From NCBI RefSeq assembly GCF_007713735.2, contig NZ_VMNW02000043.1, forward strand, positions 1 through 64,000: a stretch of 64,000 nucleotides of DNA. The letters run 5' to 3'. The position numbers and the translations under genes are program-made. Shown here piece by piece: positions 18,211 through 27,396 of the stretch. Each line of letters opens with the position of its first letter. Within the stretch, counting starts at the first letter, position 1. Under the pieces are notes generated by a model. That model saw nothing but the letters and a program-made list of their open reading frames with translations, had not been told where the DNA came from and did not search any database. This stretch comes from Amycolatopsis acidicola (GTDB taxonomy: Bacteria > Actinomycetota > Actinomycetes > Mycobacteriales > Pseudonocardiaceae).

Positions 18211-19800
18211 ATGGACAGTGACGTCGCTCCGCTCGCCGGGATGCGAGGAGTCGGCAAATCCTTCGGTGGCGTGCGCGCGCTGCACGACGTCGCGTTTTCC
18301 GTGCGCGCCGGCGAGGTCCACGCGCTCCTCGGCGAGAACGGCGCGGGCAAGTCCACCCTGATGAAGGTGCTTTCCGGGGAGGTCGCCGCCGACCACGGGG
18401 AGATCACCATCGACGGGGAGCCCGTGCGGTTCTCCGGCCCCGCCGACGCCCAGCGGGCGGGGATCGCGATGATCCACCAGGAACTCGATCTCGTGCCCGC
18501 GCTTTCGGTCGCGGAGAACGTCTTCCTCGGCCGCGAGCCGAAAACCCGGTTCGGCACGCTGGACCGCCGCCGGATGCGGCGCGAGACGGCGGCGCTGCTC
18601 GCGCGGGCCGGAGTCGAATTCGACCCGCGCCGCCCGGTGGGCGAACTCCGCACCGGGGAACAGCAGCTGGTGGTGATCGTCAAGGCGCTCGCGCTCGACG
18701 CCCGGATCCTGATCATGGACGAGCCGACGTCCGCGCTGTCCGCGCCGGAGGTCGAGCGGCTGTTCGGGGTGATCGCCGAGCTGCGCCGGGCCGGCGCCGG
18801 GATCGTCTACATCTCGCACCGGATGGCCGAGATCGGCCGGATCGCCGACCGGGCGACGGTACTGCGCAACGGCGAGGTGGTGGCCGAGTTCGCCGCGCGC
18901 GAGCTGACCGCGGCACAGGCGTCCGAGGCGATGGTCGGGCGGCCGGTGCACCTCATGTTCCGCACCGCGGACGGGTCCGCTTCGCAGCAGGGCAGGGAGC
19001 TGCTGCGGGTCGAGGACCTGGCGGTGCGGTCGCGGCGGCCCCGGCCGGGCAGGAGGGACCCGGCCGGGGTCAGCCTCACCGTCGCCGAAGGGGAGATCGT
19101 CGGGCTGGCCGGGCTGCTCGGGTCCGGCCGGACGGAGCTGCTGGAGACGCTGTACGGGATCGGCACGAAGGGCGCCTGGTCCGGCCGGGTGCTCTTGCGC
19201 GGCAAGCAGATCCGGCCGCGCGGGGCGCGGAGGGCGCTGCGCGCGGGTATCGCGTTCGTGCCCGAGGACCGGCGCGTGGCCGGGCTCGCGCTCGAGCACT
19301 CCGTGCTCGCGAACACCGTCCTGTCCATTGTGGACAGGATCGCCCGGCTGGGCTGGGTGCCCCGCCGGGCCGAGCGCCGGGCGGCACGGGCTTCCACGGA
19401 CCGGCTGGGGGTGAAGCTCGCGTCGCTGCAGGCGCCGGTCGGCGCCCTTTCCGGCGGCAACCAGCAGAAGGTGGTGCTCGGCCGGAACCTGCTCACCGAG
19501 CCTTCGCTGCTGTTGCTCGACGAACCGACGCGCGGGGTGGACGTCGGCGCGAAGGCCGAGATCTACCGGCTGCTCGGCGACGCCGCCGAACGCGGGCTGG
19601 GCGTGCTGCTCGCCTCGTCCGAACCGGCGGAACTCATCGGCGTGTGCGACCGGGTCGTCGTGCTGCACGATGGGCGCAGCGTGCGTGAGCTGGACACCGC
19701 GGCGGTGGCCGAGGCCGACCTGCTCGCCGCGTCGATGGGGGAGGCCGCGCTCGAGGAACCCCTCGGCGCGCCGGAGCACGCCGCAGGAGGAGCCGGATGA
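18211..19800 (+). CDS. Sugar ABC importer ATP-binding protein, two ATPase domains
   Basis: A 529-residue protein with two fused nucleotide-binding domains, as in RbsA/XylG/AraG. The first has Walker A GENGAGKST near 49-57 and Walker B ILIMDEPTSALS; the second has the usual degenerate Walker A (GLLGSGRTE), the signature LSGGNQQKV and LLLLDEPTRGVD. It energises uptake of a pentose- or deoxyhexose-like sugar with the permease and lipoprotein genes that follow. The ATG at 18211 is chosen: the frame is open to 18148, but the extension would start upstream of the promoter's start point. Its stop overlaps the permease ATG by 4 nt. Confidence 0.93.
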   Translation: MDSDVAPLAGMRGVGKSFGGVRALHDVAFSVRAGEVHALLGENGAGKSTLMKVLSGEVAADHGEITIDGEPVRFSGPADAQRAGIAMIHQELDLVPALSVAENVFLGREPKTRFGTLDRRRMRRETAALLARAGVEFDPRRPVGELRTGEQQLVVIVKALALDARILIMDEPTSALSAPEVERLFGVIAELRRAGAGIVYISHRMAEIGRIADRATVLRNGEVVAEFAARELTAAQASEAMVGRPVHLMFRTADGSASQQGRELLRVEDLAVRSRRPRPGRRDPAGVSLTVAEGEIVGLAGLLGSGRTELLETLYGIGTKGAWSGRVLLRGKQIRPRGARRALRAGIAFVPEDRRVAGLALEHSVLANTVLSIVDRIARLGWVPRRAERRAARASTDRLGVKLASLQAPVGALSGGNQQKVVLGRNLLTEPSLLLLDEPTRGVDVGAKAEIYRLLGDAAERGLGVLLASSEPAELIGVCDRVVVLHDGRSVRELDTAAVAEADLLAASMGEAALEEPLGAPEHAAGGAG

Positions 19801-20816
19801 CCGCCGAACTCGCCGAAACGCTGCCGCGGCGCCGGGATCTGCTCTCGACGCTGTTCAAGTTCCAGAGCCTGTTCGGGCTCGTGCTGGTGTTCCTCGCGGC
19901 GGTGCTGTATTCGCCGAGCAAGAACGGGGAACTGCTCTTCCTCGATTCGCAGAACCTGTTCAATGTCGTTCGGTCCATTTCGGAGATCGGCATCCTGGCG
20001 GTCGGGATGACGCTGGTGATCCTGATCGGCGGAATCGACCTGTCGGTGGGCTCGGTGCTCGGGCTGGCCAGCGTCGGCTCCGCGGTGCTGCTGGTGAACA
20101 ACGACCTCGGGCTGCTGCCCGCGGTGCTCGCCGTGCTCGCGATCGGGCTCGGATTCGGCCTCCTGCAAGGGATCACGATCGCCCGGTTCGGCATCCAGGC
20201 GTTCATCGTCACCCTCGCCGGGATGCAGATCGCCCGCGGCCTCGCCCGGATCTGGTCCGGCGGGCAGGGCATCACCATCACCTACGGCGACGGGCCGAAC
20301 CAGGCACCGGTGGCGTTTTCGCTGCTGGGCGAACGGACTTTCGACGGGCTGGTGCCGATTCCCGCGCTGATCTTCATCGTGGTCGCGGCGCTGGCCGTGC
20401 TGCTGTTGCGGGTCAGCTCGTTCTCGCGGCACGTGTATGCCATCGGCGGCAACGAAAAGGCCGCGCGGCTCTCGGGGGTGCCGGTCACCCGCGTGAAGAT
20501 CATCGTGTTCGGGCTGTGCGGGCTGCTCGCGGCGCTGGCCGGGATCGTGCACGCCGGGCAGCTGAACTTCGGCGGCCCCAACGACGGCTCGATGTACGAG
20601 CTGGACGCGATCGCCGCGGTGGTCATCGGCGGCACCGATCTCACCGGCGGGCGCGGTTCGGTGGTGGGCACCGTCGCCGGCGCGCTGCTGGTCGGCGTGC
20701 TGCGCAACATCCTCGCGCTCAACAACGTCGACACCAACGTGCAGCTGCTGATCATCGGACTGGTCATCGTGCTCGCCGCCGGGCTGCAGCGGCTGCGGCC
20801 GGCTTCGGTTTCCTGA
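19797..20816 (+). CDS. Sugar ABC importer permease (RbsC/XylH type)
   Basis: A 339-residue polytopic protein of the BPD_transp_2 family with about ten membrane segments. The conserved stretch LIGGIDLSVGSVLGLASV lies near 74-91, and the cytoplasmic loop that contacts the ATPase (GGNEKAARLSGVPVTRVK) near 217-234. It forms the homodimeric membrane channel of the importer. It is translationally coupled to the ATPase gene by an ATGA overlap and followed 23 nt later by the binding-protein gene. Confidence 0.95.
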   Translation: MTAELAETLPRRRDLLSTLFKFQSLFGLVLVFLAAVLYSPSKNGELLFLDSQNLFNVVRSISEIGILAVGMTLVILIGGIDLSVGSVLGLASVGSAVLLVNNDLGLLPAVLAVLAIGLGFGLLQGITIARFGIQAFIVTLAGMQIARGLARIWSGGQGITITYGDGPNQAPVAFSLLGERTFDGLVPIPALIFIVVAALAVLLLRVSSFSRHVYAIGGNEKAARLSGVPVTRVKIIVFGLCGLLAALAGIVHAGQLNFGGPNDGSMYELDAIAAVVIGGTDLTGGRGSVVGTVAGALLVGVLRNILALNNVDTNVQLLIIGLVIVLAAGLQRLRPASVS

Positions 20817-20839
20817 CAACGAAAAGGGGTTCACCGGAG

Positions 20840-21832
20840 ATGACGAAGAAGTCGATCCTGGCGCTCGGCGCCTGCCTGCTGCTGGCCGCCTGCGGCACCA
20901 CGCACGAGAACGCCGGCGGCAGCGGCGGCGGGCAGCAGGCGCCGGCGAAATGCGGTGCCGACGGCAAGTACACGATCGGGATGAGCCAGGCCAACGTCGC
21001 CGAGCCCTACCGGCAGCGGATGGACGACGACATCCGCGCCGCCGCCGCGACGGTCCCGCAGTTCACGGTGAACTTCGCCGACGCCGCGCAGGACAACTCG
21101 AAACAGGTCGAGCAGGTGGACAACTTCCTCACCCAGCAGATCGACCTGCTGATCATCAGCCCCAACGAGGCGACCCCGCTCACCGCGCCCGTGAAACGCG
21201 CTTTCGACAAGGGAATCCCGGTGCTCGTGCTGGACCGCAAGGTCGACGGCGATGCATACACGGAGTTCATCGGCGCGGACAACGTGGACATCGGGCGCCA
21301 GGCCGGGCAGTACTTCGCCACCGTGCTGCTGCCCCAGGGCGGGAAGATCGCGGAGATCCGCGGGCTCGCCGGATCCACCCCGGCCAAGGAACGCGGCGAC
21401 GGGTTCGCGCAGGGCATCCAGGGTCACCACATCGACATCGTCGCGACGCAGGACGCGGACTGGTTGCGGGACAAAGGACAGCAGCAGGCCGACGCGATCC
21501 TCAAGGCGAACCCGGACATCCAGGCGATCTACTCGCAGAACGACCCGATGGCCGAAGGCGCCCGGATCGCGGCGACCAACGCCGCGCGCGCGGACCTGCC
21601 GATCACCGGGATCGACGGGCTGCCCATCGAATCCGGCGGCATCAAGGCGGTCGAGGCGGGCCGCCTGTCGGCGACCTTCGTGTACCCGACCGGCGGCAAG
21701 GAGGCGATCGCCGCGGCGAAGCAGATCCTCGTGGACTGCCAGCAGGTGCCGAAGACGCAGACGCTCTCGACCCAGCTCGTGACCAAGGACAACGCGGCAC
21801 AGGTCTACGCGAAACTCAACGCCCAGAACTGA
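20840..21832 (+). CDS. Sugar ABC importer substrate-binding lipoprotein
   Basis: A 330-residue periplasmic-binding-protein-like protein of the RbsB family (Peripla_BP_4). The signal peptide ends in the lipobox LLAAC with Cys18, so it should be lipid-anchored on the outer face of the membrane. The sugar-binding fold shows TIGMSQANVAEPYRQRM near the start, LLIISPNEATPL, IPVLVLDRKVDG and ITGIDGLP. The sugar is not identifiable, but the linked isomerase and FGGY kinase suggest an aldopentose or 6-deoxyhexose. GGAG lies immediately before the ATG at 20840. The gene ends in front of the large inverted repeat. Confidence 0.93.
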   Translation: MTKKSILALGACLLLAACGTTHENAGGSGGGQQAPAKCGADGKYTIGMSQANVAEPYRQRMDDDIRAAAATVPQFTVNFADAAQDNSKQVEQVDNFLTQQIDLLIISPNEATPLTAPVKRAFDKGIPVLVLDRKVDGDAYTEFIGADNVDIGRQAGQYFATVLLPQGGKIAEIRGLAGSTPAKERGDGFAQGIQGHHIDIVATQDADWLRDKGQQQADAILKANPDIQAIYSQNDPMAEGARIAATNAARADLPITGIDGLPIESGGIKAVEAGRLSATFVYPTGGKEAIAAAKQILVDCQQVPKTQTLSTQLVTKDNAAQVYAKLNAQN

Positions 21833-21848
21833 TCCGGCTCGCCGCCGT

Positions 21849-22068
21849 GTTTGCCGCTCCCGCCGCTGTGTTGGCCCCTCCCGTTGGCGTGTTGGCTCTT
21901 CCCGGCGGTGTCTTGGCCGTTCGCGGCGGTGTGTTGGCCGCTCGCGGGGCATGGCCACTGTCGGCGGTGAGCGACCGGGCCAACTCGCCCGCGCCGGGGG
22001 CCAACACGCGGACGGGAAGGGCAAACACGCCAACGGGAGCGGCCAACTCGCCCGCGCCGGGGGCGAAC
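21849..22068. repeat. Giant inverted repeat built of two 5-unit arrays of 21-bp repeats
   Basis: In the left arm TTGGC-type motifs recur at 21850, 21871, 21892, 21913 and 21934, exactly 21 bp apart. In the right arm the complementary GCCAAC-type motif recurs at 21979, 22000, 22021, 22042 and 22063, again exactly 21 bp apart. About 45 bp separate the arms. Positions 21870-21896 are the reverse complement of 22021-22047 with 25 of 27 matches. The element fills the whole 248-bp gap between the convergent binding-protein and repressor genes. The unit is of the same family as the 4.3-kb array. Confidence 0.93.
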
Positions 22069-22080
22069 ATGCCTGCCGGG

Positions 22081-23064
22081 CTACCCCCGCCGGCTGCTGC
22101 CGCGCTCGATGAGCCGCGCTCCGAGCGTGGTGGCGGCGGGCGGCAGCGAGGGGTCCGCGATCCGGGCCAGCAGCAGTTTCGCCGCCTCCGTCCCGATTTC
22201 GTAGGCGGGCTGCGCGACGACGGTGAGCGGCGGGTCGATCAGCGTGGCCCACGGGACGTCGTCGAACGCGACCACGCCGACGTCGCGCCCCGGCCGGAGC
22301 CCGGCCGCACCGAGTGCCTCCAGCGCGCCGATCGCCATCGCGCTGTTGGCCACCAGCAACGCGTCCGGCGATTCCGTGAGCAGTTCCCGTGTCGCCTGCC
22401 TGCCGCCGGAAGCCCGGTACTCCGCCCGGCTTTCCAGCCGCAGCCCGACGCCCGCGGCTTCGAGCGCGTCCCGGTAACCGGCCAGCCGGTCGTCGGCGGT
22501 GCGCACACCGGCCGGGCCGGTCACGCAGCCGATCCGCCGGTAGCCCGCCGTGATCAGGTGCCCGGTCGCCTCGCACGCGGCCAGCCGGGTGTCCACGAGC
22601 ACCTGGTCGCTGGTGGACTCCGCGAGCGGCCGGTCCACCGCGACCACCGGGGTGCCGCGCTGCCGCAGGCGTTCGATGCTGGAGGACACGTCGGTGGGGG
22701 AGAGCACCACCCCGGCGACCCGTTCCTGCAACGCCACGTCGATGTAGCGGCGTTCCTTGTCCGCGCTTTCGTCGGAATTGCACAGCACCACCGAGTATCC
22801 GGCCGTCTGCGCCACGTCCTCGACCCCGCGCGCGATCGAGGTGAAGAACGGGTTCTCCACGTCCGAGATGATCAGCGCGAGCACGGCCGTTTCCTGTCTA
22901 CGCAGGTTCCTGGCCAGTCCGTTCGGGTGGTACCCGAGCTCCGCGGCCGCCGCCCGGACCCTGGCGACCAGCGCGGGGTCCACTGTGGACTTCCCGTTCA
23001 GCGCCCTGGAGACGGTCGCCGTGGAGACGCCGGCCTTCCTGGCCACGTCACTGATGGTCGCCAC
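22081..23064 (-). CDS. LacI family transcriptional repressor of the sugar regulon
   Basis: A 327-residue LacI/GalR-type regulator. The N-terminal helix-turn-helix and hinge (TISDVARKAGVSTATVSRAL, then YHPNGLARNLR) are canonical, and the rest is a periplasmic-binding-protein-like effector domain (LALIISDVENPFFTSIARG). It starts at a GTG at 23064 with AAGGAG a few bases upstream. It is divergent from the isomerase-kinase operon and convergent with the transporter operon; both promoters carry the GTAATCGATT operator typical of LacI proteins, so it should repress both until the sugar or its derivative binds. Confidence 0.93.
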   Translation of the reverse strand: MATISDVARKAGVSTATVSRALNGKSTVDPALVARVRAAAAELGYHPNGLARNLRRQETAVLALIISDVENPFFTSIARGVEDVAQTAGYSVVLCNSDESADKERRYIDVALQERVAGVVLSPTDVSSSIERLRQRGTPVVAVDRPLAESTSDQVLVDTRLAACEATGHLITAGYRRIGCVTGPAGVRTADDRLAGYRDALEAAGVGLRLESRAEYRASGGRQATRELLTESPDALLVANSAMAIGALEALGAAGLRPGRDVGVVAFDDVPWATLIDPPLTVVAQPAYEIGTEAAKLLLARIADPSLPPAATTLGARLIERGSSRRG

Positions 23065-23086
23065 GGTGACTCCTTCCCTCGGCGTA

Positions 23087-23133
23087 TTGACACCACCCGC
23101 CGGCCAGAATAGCGTCCCGAGTAATCGATTACC
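23087..23133 (+). promoter_or_regulatory. Promoter and LacI-type operator of the isomerase-kinase operon
   Basis: TTGACA (23087-23092), 17 nt, TAGCGT (23110-23115), then the perfect 12-bp palindrome GTAATCGATTAC (23121-23132) over the start point. The layout copies that in front of the transporter operon (same -35, same spacer length, operator 5 nt after the -10 box). Confidence 0.88.
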
Positions 23134-23150
23134 CGCCTGAGGGAGGCACC

Positions 23151-24566
23151 GTGGCCCGCATCGGCGTCATCAGTATTTCCGATGGCCGCGACCATGTGCA
23201 CGCGCGCAACGCCGGGTTCATCCAGTCCAAACAGGACGCATTGGTCTCGTCACTCACCGCTGCCGGGCACGAAGTCGTGGCGGGTTCCGGCCTCGTCGCC
23301 ACGAACACGCTCGCCACCTCGGTGGCCCGCGAGGTCGCCGCGGCAGGCGTGGACGTCACGATCTTCTACTACGCGGTGTGGAGCTTCCCGCATTTCACGA
23401 TGCTCGCTGCGGACGCCACCCGGAGCCCGCTGATCCTCGTCGCGAGTACGGACCCGACCGAGCCGGGGCTGGTCGGGATGCTCGCCGCGGGCGGCGCGCT
23501 GGACCAGATCGGCCGCACGCACACCCGCCTGTGGGGAGCGCCGGACGACGCGGAGCTCGCGGAAAGCGTCGGCGTGGAAGCGCGCGCCGCCGCCGCGGTC
23601 GCTTCGCTGCGCGGATCCACCTTCGGCCGCTTCGGCGGGCGCCCGATGGGCATGAACACCGCCGTCGCGAACACGGACCAGTGGATGCGCCAGTTCGGTG
23701 TGGACGTCGAGGAGATCGACCAGTACGAACTCGTGCTGCGCGCGGAAAAGGCAGACGCGAGCGAAGCGGCGAAGGCGCGGCAATGGCTCGAGACGCACGC
23801 GGCGGGCGTGCACTACGACGGCAAGAAGCTGACCCCGGAACTCCTGGAGCGGCAGATCCGGTCGTACCTGGCGATCCGCGACATCATCGCCGAACGCGAT
23901 CTGGACTTCTCCGGCATCAAGGGCCAGCCCGAGCTGACCGAGCACTTCGCCACGATGGACGTCACCGAAGCCTTCCTCAACGACCCGTACGACTGGAACG
24001 GGCCCAAGGACGTGCACGTCACCGCCACCGAGGCGGACATGGACGGCGCGCTGACCATGCAGCTGTTCCACCGGATCACCGGCACCCCGGTGCTGTTCGC
24101 CGACGTCCGGCACTACCACGCCGACCGCGACATCTGGGACCTGTGCAACTCCGGCCAGCACGCCACGTGGTTCGCCGCGCGCAGCGAGGACCCGGCGGAG
24201 AACCTGGCGAAGGTGAACCTCTACCCCGAGGTGTTCTTCTTCCCCGCGGGCGGCGCTTCGGTGCAGCACATCGCCGCGCCAGGGCAGATGACGCTGGCCC
24301 GGCTCACGCGGCAGGCGGGCGAATACCGGCTGCAGCTGATGCTCGGCGAGTTCGAGAGCTACGACGACGAGACCAACGAGGCGCTGATGCGGCAGTCCAC
24401 GCCGGAATGGCCGCACGCCTTCGCCCGGCTGGACGCGCCCGGCGAGGTGTTCCTCCGCAACTTCGGCGCGAACCACATCCACGCGGTGCCGGGCGACGTC
24501 CGTGCCGAACTACGCTCGGCCGCGAACCTGCTGGGCGTGCGGTTGGACGAGTGGACACGTGGCTGA
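23151..24566 (+). CDS. L-fucose/L-arabinose isomerase family protein
   Basis: A 471-residue enzyme of the fucose/arabinose isomerase superfamily, which interconverts aldoses and ketoses with Mn2+. The N-terminal Rossmann-like part begins ARIGVISISDGRDHVH; the C-terminal half carries the conserved acidic and His-rich active-site region (ADVRHYHADRDIWDLCNSGQHA, with FFPAGGASVQH further on). It opens the catabolic operon, followed by an FGGY kinase overlapping it by 8 nt, so the expected route is aldose to ketose to ketose phosphate. GGGAGG before the GTG start supports the start at 23151. The exact sugar is unknown. Confidence 0.85.
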   Translation: MARIGVISISDGRDHVHARNAGFIQSKQDALVSSLTAAGHEVVAGSGLVATNTLATSVAREVAAAGVDVTIFYYAVWSFPHFTMLAADATRSPLILVASTDPTEPGLVGMLAAGGALDQIGRTHTRLWGAPDDAELAESVGVEARAAAAVASLRGSTFGRFGGRPMGMNTAVANTDQWMRQFGVDVEEIDQYELVLRAEKADASEAAKARQWLETHAAGVHYDGKKLTPELLERQIRSYLAIRDIIAERDLDFSGIKGQPELTEHFATMDVTEAFLNDPYDWNGPKDVHVTATEADMDGALTMQLFHRITGTPVLFADVRHYHADRDIWDLCNSGQHATWFAARSEDPAENLAKVNLYPEVFFFPAGGASVQHIAAPGQMTLARLTRQAGEYRLQLMLGEFESYDDETNEALMRQSTPEWPHAFARLDAPGEVFLRNFGANHIHAVPGDVRAELRSAANLLGVRLDEWTRG

Positions 24567-26061
24567 AAGCCTCTTTCTGGGCATAGACCTCGGAACGTCG
24601 AGTTCCAAAGGGGTGCTGGTCACCCCGCGCGGCGAGATCCTCGCGCGCGCTTCGCGGGCGCACGAGACCTCGTACCCGCATCCGGGCTGGGTGGAACACG
24701 ACGCGGAAACCGTGTGGTGGCAGGACTTCCTGGCGTTGAGCCGGGAGCTGGTGACCGCCGCGGACGGGCGCGCGCTCGCCGGGCTCTCGGTCAGTGGCAT
24801 CGGGCCCGTGCTGCTGCCCGCGGACTCCGACGGCCGTCCGCTGCGGCCCGCGATCCTGTACGGCGTGGACACCCGCGCGGAGCGGGAAATCGCCGAGCTG
24901 ACCGCGGAAATCGGTGCCAACGAGATCCTCGCGCGCGCCGGCACGCCCCTGTCCTCGCAGGCGGTGGGGCCGAAGTGGCGCTGGCTCGCCCGGAACGAGC
25001 CCGAAGTCTTCGAGCGCACCCGGCTGTTCCTCATGGCCAGTTCGTACGTCGTGCACCGGCTGACCGGCGAATACGTGCTGGACCACCATTCCGCCAGTCA
25101 GTGCGACCCGATGTACGACCTGGCCGCGGCGGACTGGGCGCGCGACTGGGCGGAGCTGACCGCGCCCGGTATCGAGCTGCCGCGGCTGCTCTGGCCGACC
25201 GAGATCGCGGGCACCGTGACAGCGGCCGCGGCGGCGGAAACCGGCCTGCCGCAAGGGCTTCCGGTCACCGCGGGCACCGTGGACGCGTGGGCGGAGGCGG
25301 CGAGCGTCGGCGTGTCCGACCCCGGCGACACGATGGTCATGTACGGCACCACGATGTTCCTCATCCAGGTACTGGCGGATCCCCGTCCCCATCCCGGACT
25401 GTGGACGACCCGCGGCGTCCTGCCCGGCACGTACTCGCTCGCCGCCGGGATGGCCACCTCGGGGGCGATCACCGACTGGCTGCGCAAACTCGGTGCCGGT
25501 GACTTCGGCGATCTCGTGCGGCGCGCCGCCGAAGTGCCCGCGGGGAGCCGGGGTTTGCTGCTGCTGCCGTACTTCGCGGGGGAGCGGACGCCGCTGTTCG
25601 ATCCGGACGCGCGCGGGATCATCGCCGGGCTGACCCTGAACCACGGCCTCGGCGAGCTGTACCGCGCGGCGCTGGAGGGCATCGCCTACGGCGTGCGGCA
25701 CAACCTCGAGGTGATGGCCGAAGCCGGGGGCGGCTCGCGGCGGCTGGTGGCCGTCGGCGGCGGTACACAGGGCGGGTTGTGGACACAGATCGTGACCGAC
25801 GTGACGGGTGCCGAGCAGCAGGTGCCGGGGGAGACGATCGGCGCGGCGCTGGGCGACGCGGTGCTCGCCGCGGTCGCCACGGGCGCCGAACCCGATGTGC
25901 GGCAATGGAATCCGGTCGCCACCACGGTCCGGCCCGACCCCGCCCGCGCGGGCGTGTACGAGGAGTTCTACACCCGCTACCGCGCGCTGTATCCGTCCAC
26001 TGTGGACATCGCGCATTTCCTCGCCGCCGAACAGAAGGCTGCCGAGAAGCCCGGAACGTGA
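24559..26061 (+). CDS. FGGY family carbohydrate kinase
   Basis: A 500-residue sugar kinase of the xylulokinase/rhamnulokinase superfamily. The phosphate-binding motif GIDLGTSSSKG lies near 8-18, the sugar-binding region contains WVEHDAETVWW, and the second ATPase-fold half has AVGGGTQGGLW. It should phosphorylate the ketose made by the isomerase encoded just upstream; the GTG start overlaps the isomerase gene by 8 nt, so the two are translated together. The C-terminus is slightly extended and Ala/Glu-rich. Confidence 0.93.
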   Translation: MAESLFLGIDLGTSSSKGVLVTPRGEILARASRAHETSYPHPGWVEHDAETVWWQDFLALSRELVTAADGRALAGLSVSGIGPVLLPADSDGRPLRPAILYGVDTRAEREIAELTAEIGANEILARAGTPLSSQAVGPKWRWLARNEPEVFERTRLFLMASSYVVHRLTGEYVLDHHSASQCDPMYDLAAADWARDWAELTAPGIELPRLLWPTEIAGTVTAAAAAETGLPQGLPVTAGTVDAWAEAASVGVSDPGDTMVMYGTTMFLIQVLADPRPHPGLWTTRGVLPGTYSLAAGMATSGAITDWLRKLGAGDFGDLVRRAAEVPAGSRGLLLLPYFAGERTPLFDPDARGIIAGLTLNHGLGELYRAALEGIAYGVRHNLEVMAEAGGGSRRLVAVGGGTQGGLWTQIVTDVTGAEQQVPGETIGAALGDAVLAAVATGAEPDVRQWNPVATTVRPDPARAGVYEEFYTRYRALYPSTVDIAHFLAAEQKAAEKPGT

Positions 26062-26097
26062 TGGAATTCCCGTGACCGGAACGGAGGTGGTCGCGGG

Positions 26098-26850
26098 ATG
26101 GAGTGGGGCGAACCGATGGGCCAGGGCTGGACCCAGGTGTGGGAACTGCTGCTGGCGCTGGTGCTGTGCTCGCTGATCGGGGTCGAGCGCGAGCTCAAGC
26201 AGAAGAGCGCGGGCCTGCGCACGCATACGCTGGTCGGCGTCGGCGCCGCCCTGTTCCTGCTGGTCAGCAAGTACGGGTTCACCGACGTACTGGCCGAGGG
26301 GCGCATCGTGCTGGACCCGTCGCGGGTCGCGGCGCAGATCGTGTCCGGGATCGGGTTCATCGGCGGCGGGCTGATCTTCGTCCGCCGTGACGTGGTCCGC
26401 GGCCTGACCACCGCGGCGGTGGTGTGGATGAGCGTGGCCGTCGGCTGCGCGTGCGCCGCCGGGCTGCCGGTGCTGGCGCTGGTGGTCACCGCCGCGCACT
26501 TCCTCATCGTCTACGGCTACCCGCCGCTGATCCGCGTCCTCACCCGGCGCAGCCCGGGGACCACGGCCGTCCGGGTCACCTACCGCGATGGCGAAGGCGT
26601 GCTGCGGGCCGTACTGGAGCTGGTCACGCGTTCGGGCTACGCGGTGCAGCACGCGGTCACGGAACGCCAGGAGCTGGACCGCGAGGAAGAGGACGAGCAC
26701 GGCAGGCTGCTGGTGCAGGCCCGGCATCTCATCGACCTGAGGATGCGGCTGCTCGGCCCGCGCTCGGTGAACGACCTGCTCAGCGAGCTGGCCGGGCAGC
26801 AGGGCGTGGTCGGGGTCGAGACCGGGGAAATCGACGACACCAGCGAATAG
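26098..26850 (+). CDS. MgtC/SapB family membrane protein
   Basis: A 250-residue protein with an N-terminal MgtC domain of about four membrane helices (residues about 12-150, with the signature GVERELKQKSAGLRTHTLVG and QIVSGIGFIGGGLI) and a C-terminal ACT-like cytoplasmic domain of about 90 residues. MgtC proteins help survival at low Mg2+, partly by inhibiting the F1Fo ATP synthase. It lies 36 nt after the kinase gene, close enough for read-through, but nothing links it to sugar use. The start could be the ATG at 26098 or the one 15 nt downstream at 26113. Confidence 0.9.
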   Translation: MEWGEPMGQGWTQVWELLLALVLCSLIGVERELKQKSAGLRTHTLVGVGAALFLLVSKYGFTDVLAEGRIVLDPSRVAAQIVSGIGFIGGGLIFVRRDVVRGLTTAAVVWMSVAVGCACAAGLPVLALVVTAAHFLIVYGYPPLIRVLTRRSPGTTAVRVTYRDGEGVLRAVLELVTRSGYAVQHAVTERQELDREEEDEHGRLLVQARHLIDLRMRLLGPRSVNDLLSELAGQQGVVGVETGEIDDTSE

Positions 26851-26871
26851 CGGCCGTCTAGGGTCGGGTCC

Positions 26872-27264
26872 GTGATCGACAGTCTCGCCTGGATCCTGGT
26901 CCGCGACCGCAAACTGTTGTCCGTGCGTACCGAAGGCAAGGACAAGTTCTATCTGCCGGGCGGGAAACGCGAACCGGGGGAGAGCGACGTGGCCGCCTTG
27001 TGCCGCGAGATCCGCGAAGAGCTGGGAGTCCGGCTCGACCCGATGACGTTTTCGCTGTTCACGGTGCTCGATGAGGAGGCCGACGGGTTCGCCGACGGCC
27101 GTCGCGTGCACATGACCTGCTACACCGCCGAGCACGAAGGCACGCTCAGCCCGCAACGCGAGATCGCCGAGGCGCGCTGGCTCGACACCGGCGACGCCGC
27201 GCTGTGCCCGCCCGCGGGACGGCGCGTGCTCAGCTTGCTCAACGAGGCAGGCCGCGTCGGTTGA
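26872..27264 (+). CDS. NUDIX hydrolase
   Basis: A 130-residue NUDIX protein with the complete box G-x5-E-x7-R-E-x2-E-E-x-G running from Gly31 to Gly52, so it should hydrolyse a nucleoside-diphosphate-linked substrate with Mg2+. TAGGGT at 26859-26864 lies 7 nt before the GTG start, suggesting a leaderless transcript. The substrate (oxidised nucleotide, NDP-sugar or other) cannot be told. It is not obviously operonic with mgtC. Confidence 0.92.
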   Translation: MIDSLAWILVRDRKLLSVRTEGKDKFYLPGGKREPGESDVAALCREIREELGVRLDPMTFSLFTVLDEEADGFADGRRVHMTCYTAEHEGTLSPQREIAEARWLDTGDAALCPPAGRRVLSLLNEAGRVG

Positions 27265-27396
27265 GGACGATGTGACACCCCCCAAACGAGTGAAACACCT
27301 CGCGCAGGTCCCGCCGGGGTAACGATTCGCACTCGGCCGTCGAGTACTAGTTGACGCGCTCGGCGGAAGCGCGATGAGTCGAGAGAAGCCCTCGTC

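Noticed and set aside
21849..22068. Mobile element or MITE
   Set aside because: The arms are internally periodic and there are no target-site duplications or clear termini. A repeat-built inverted structure explains it better.
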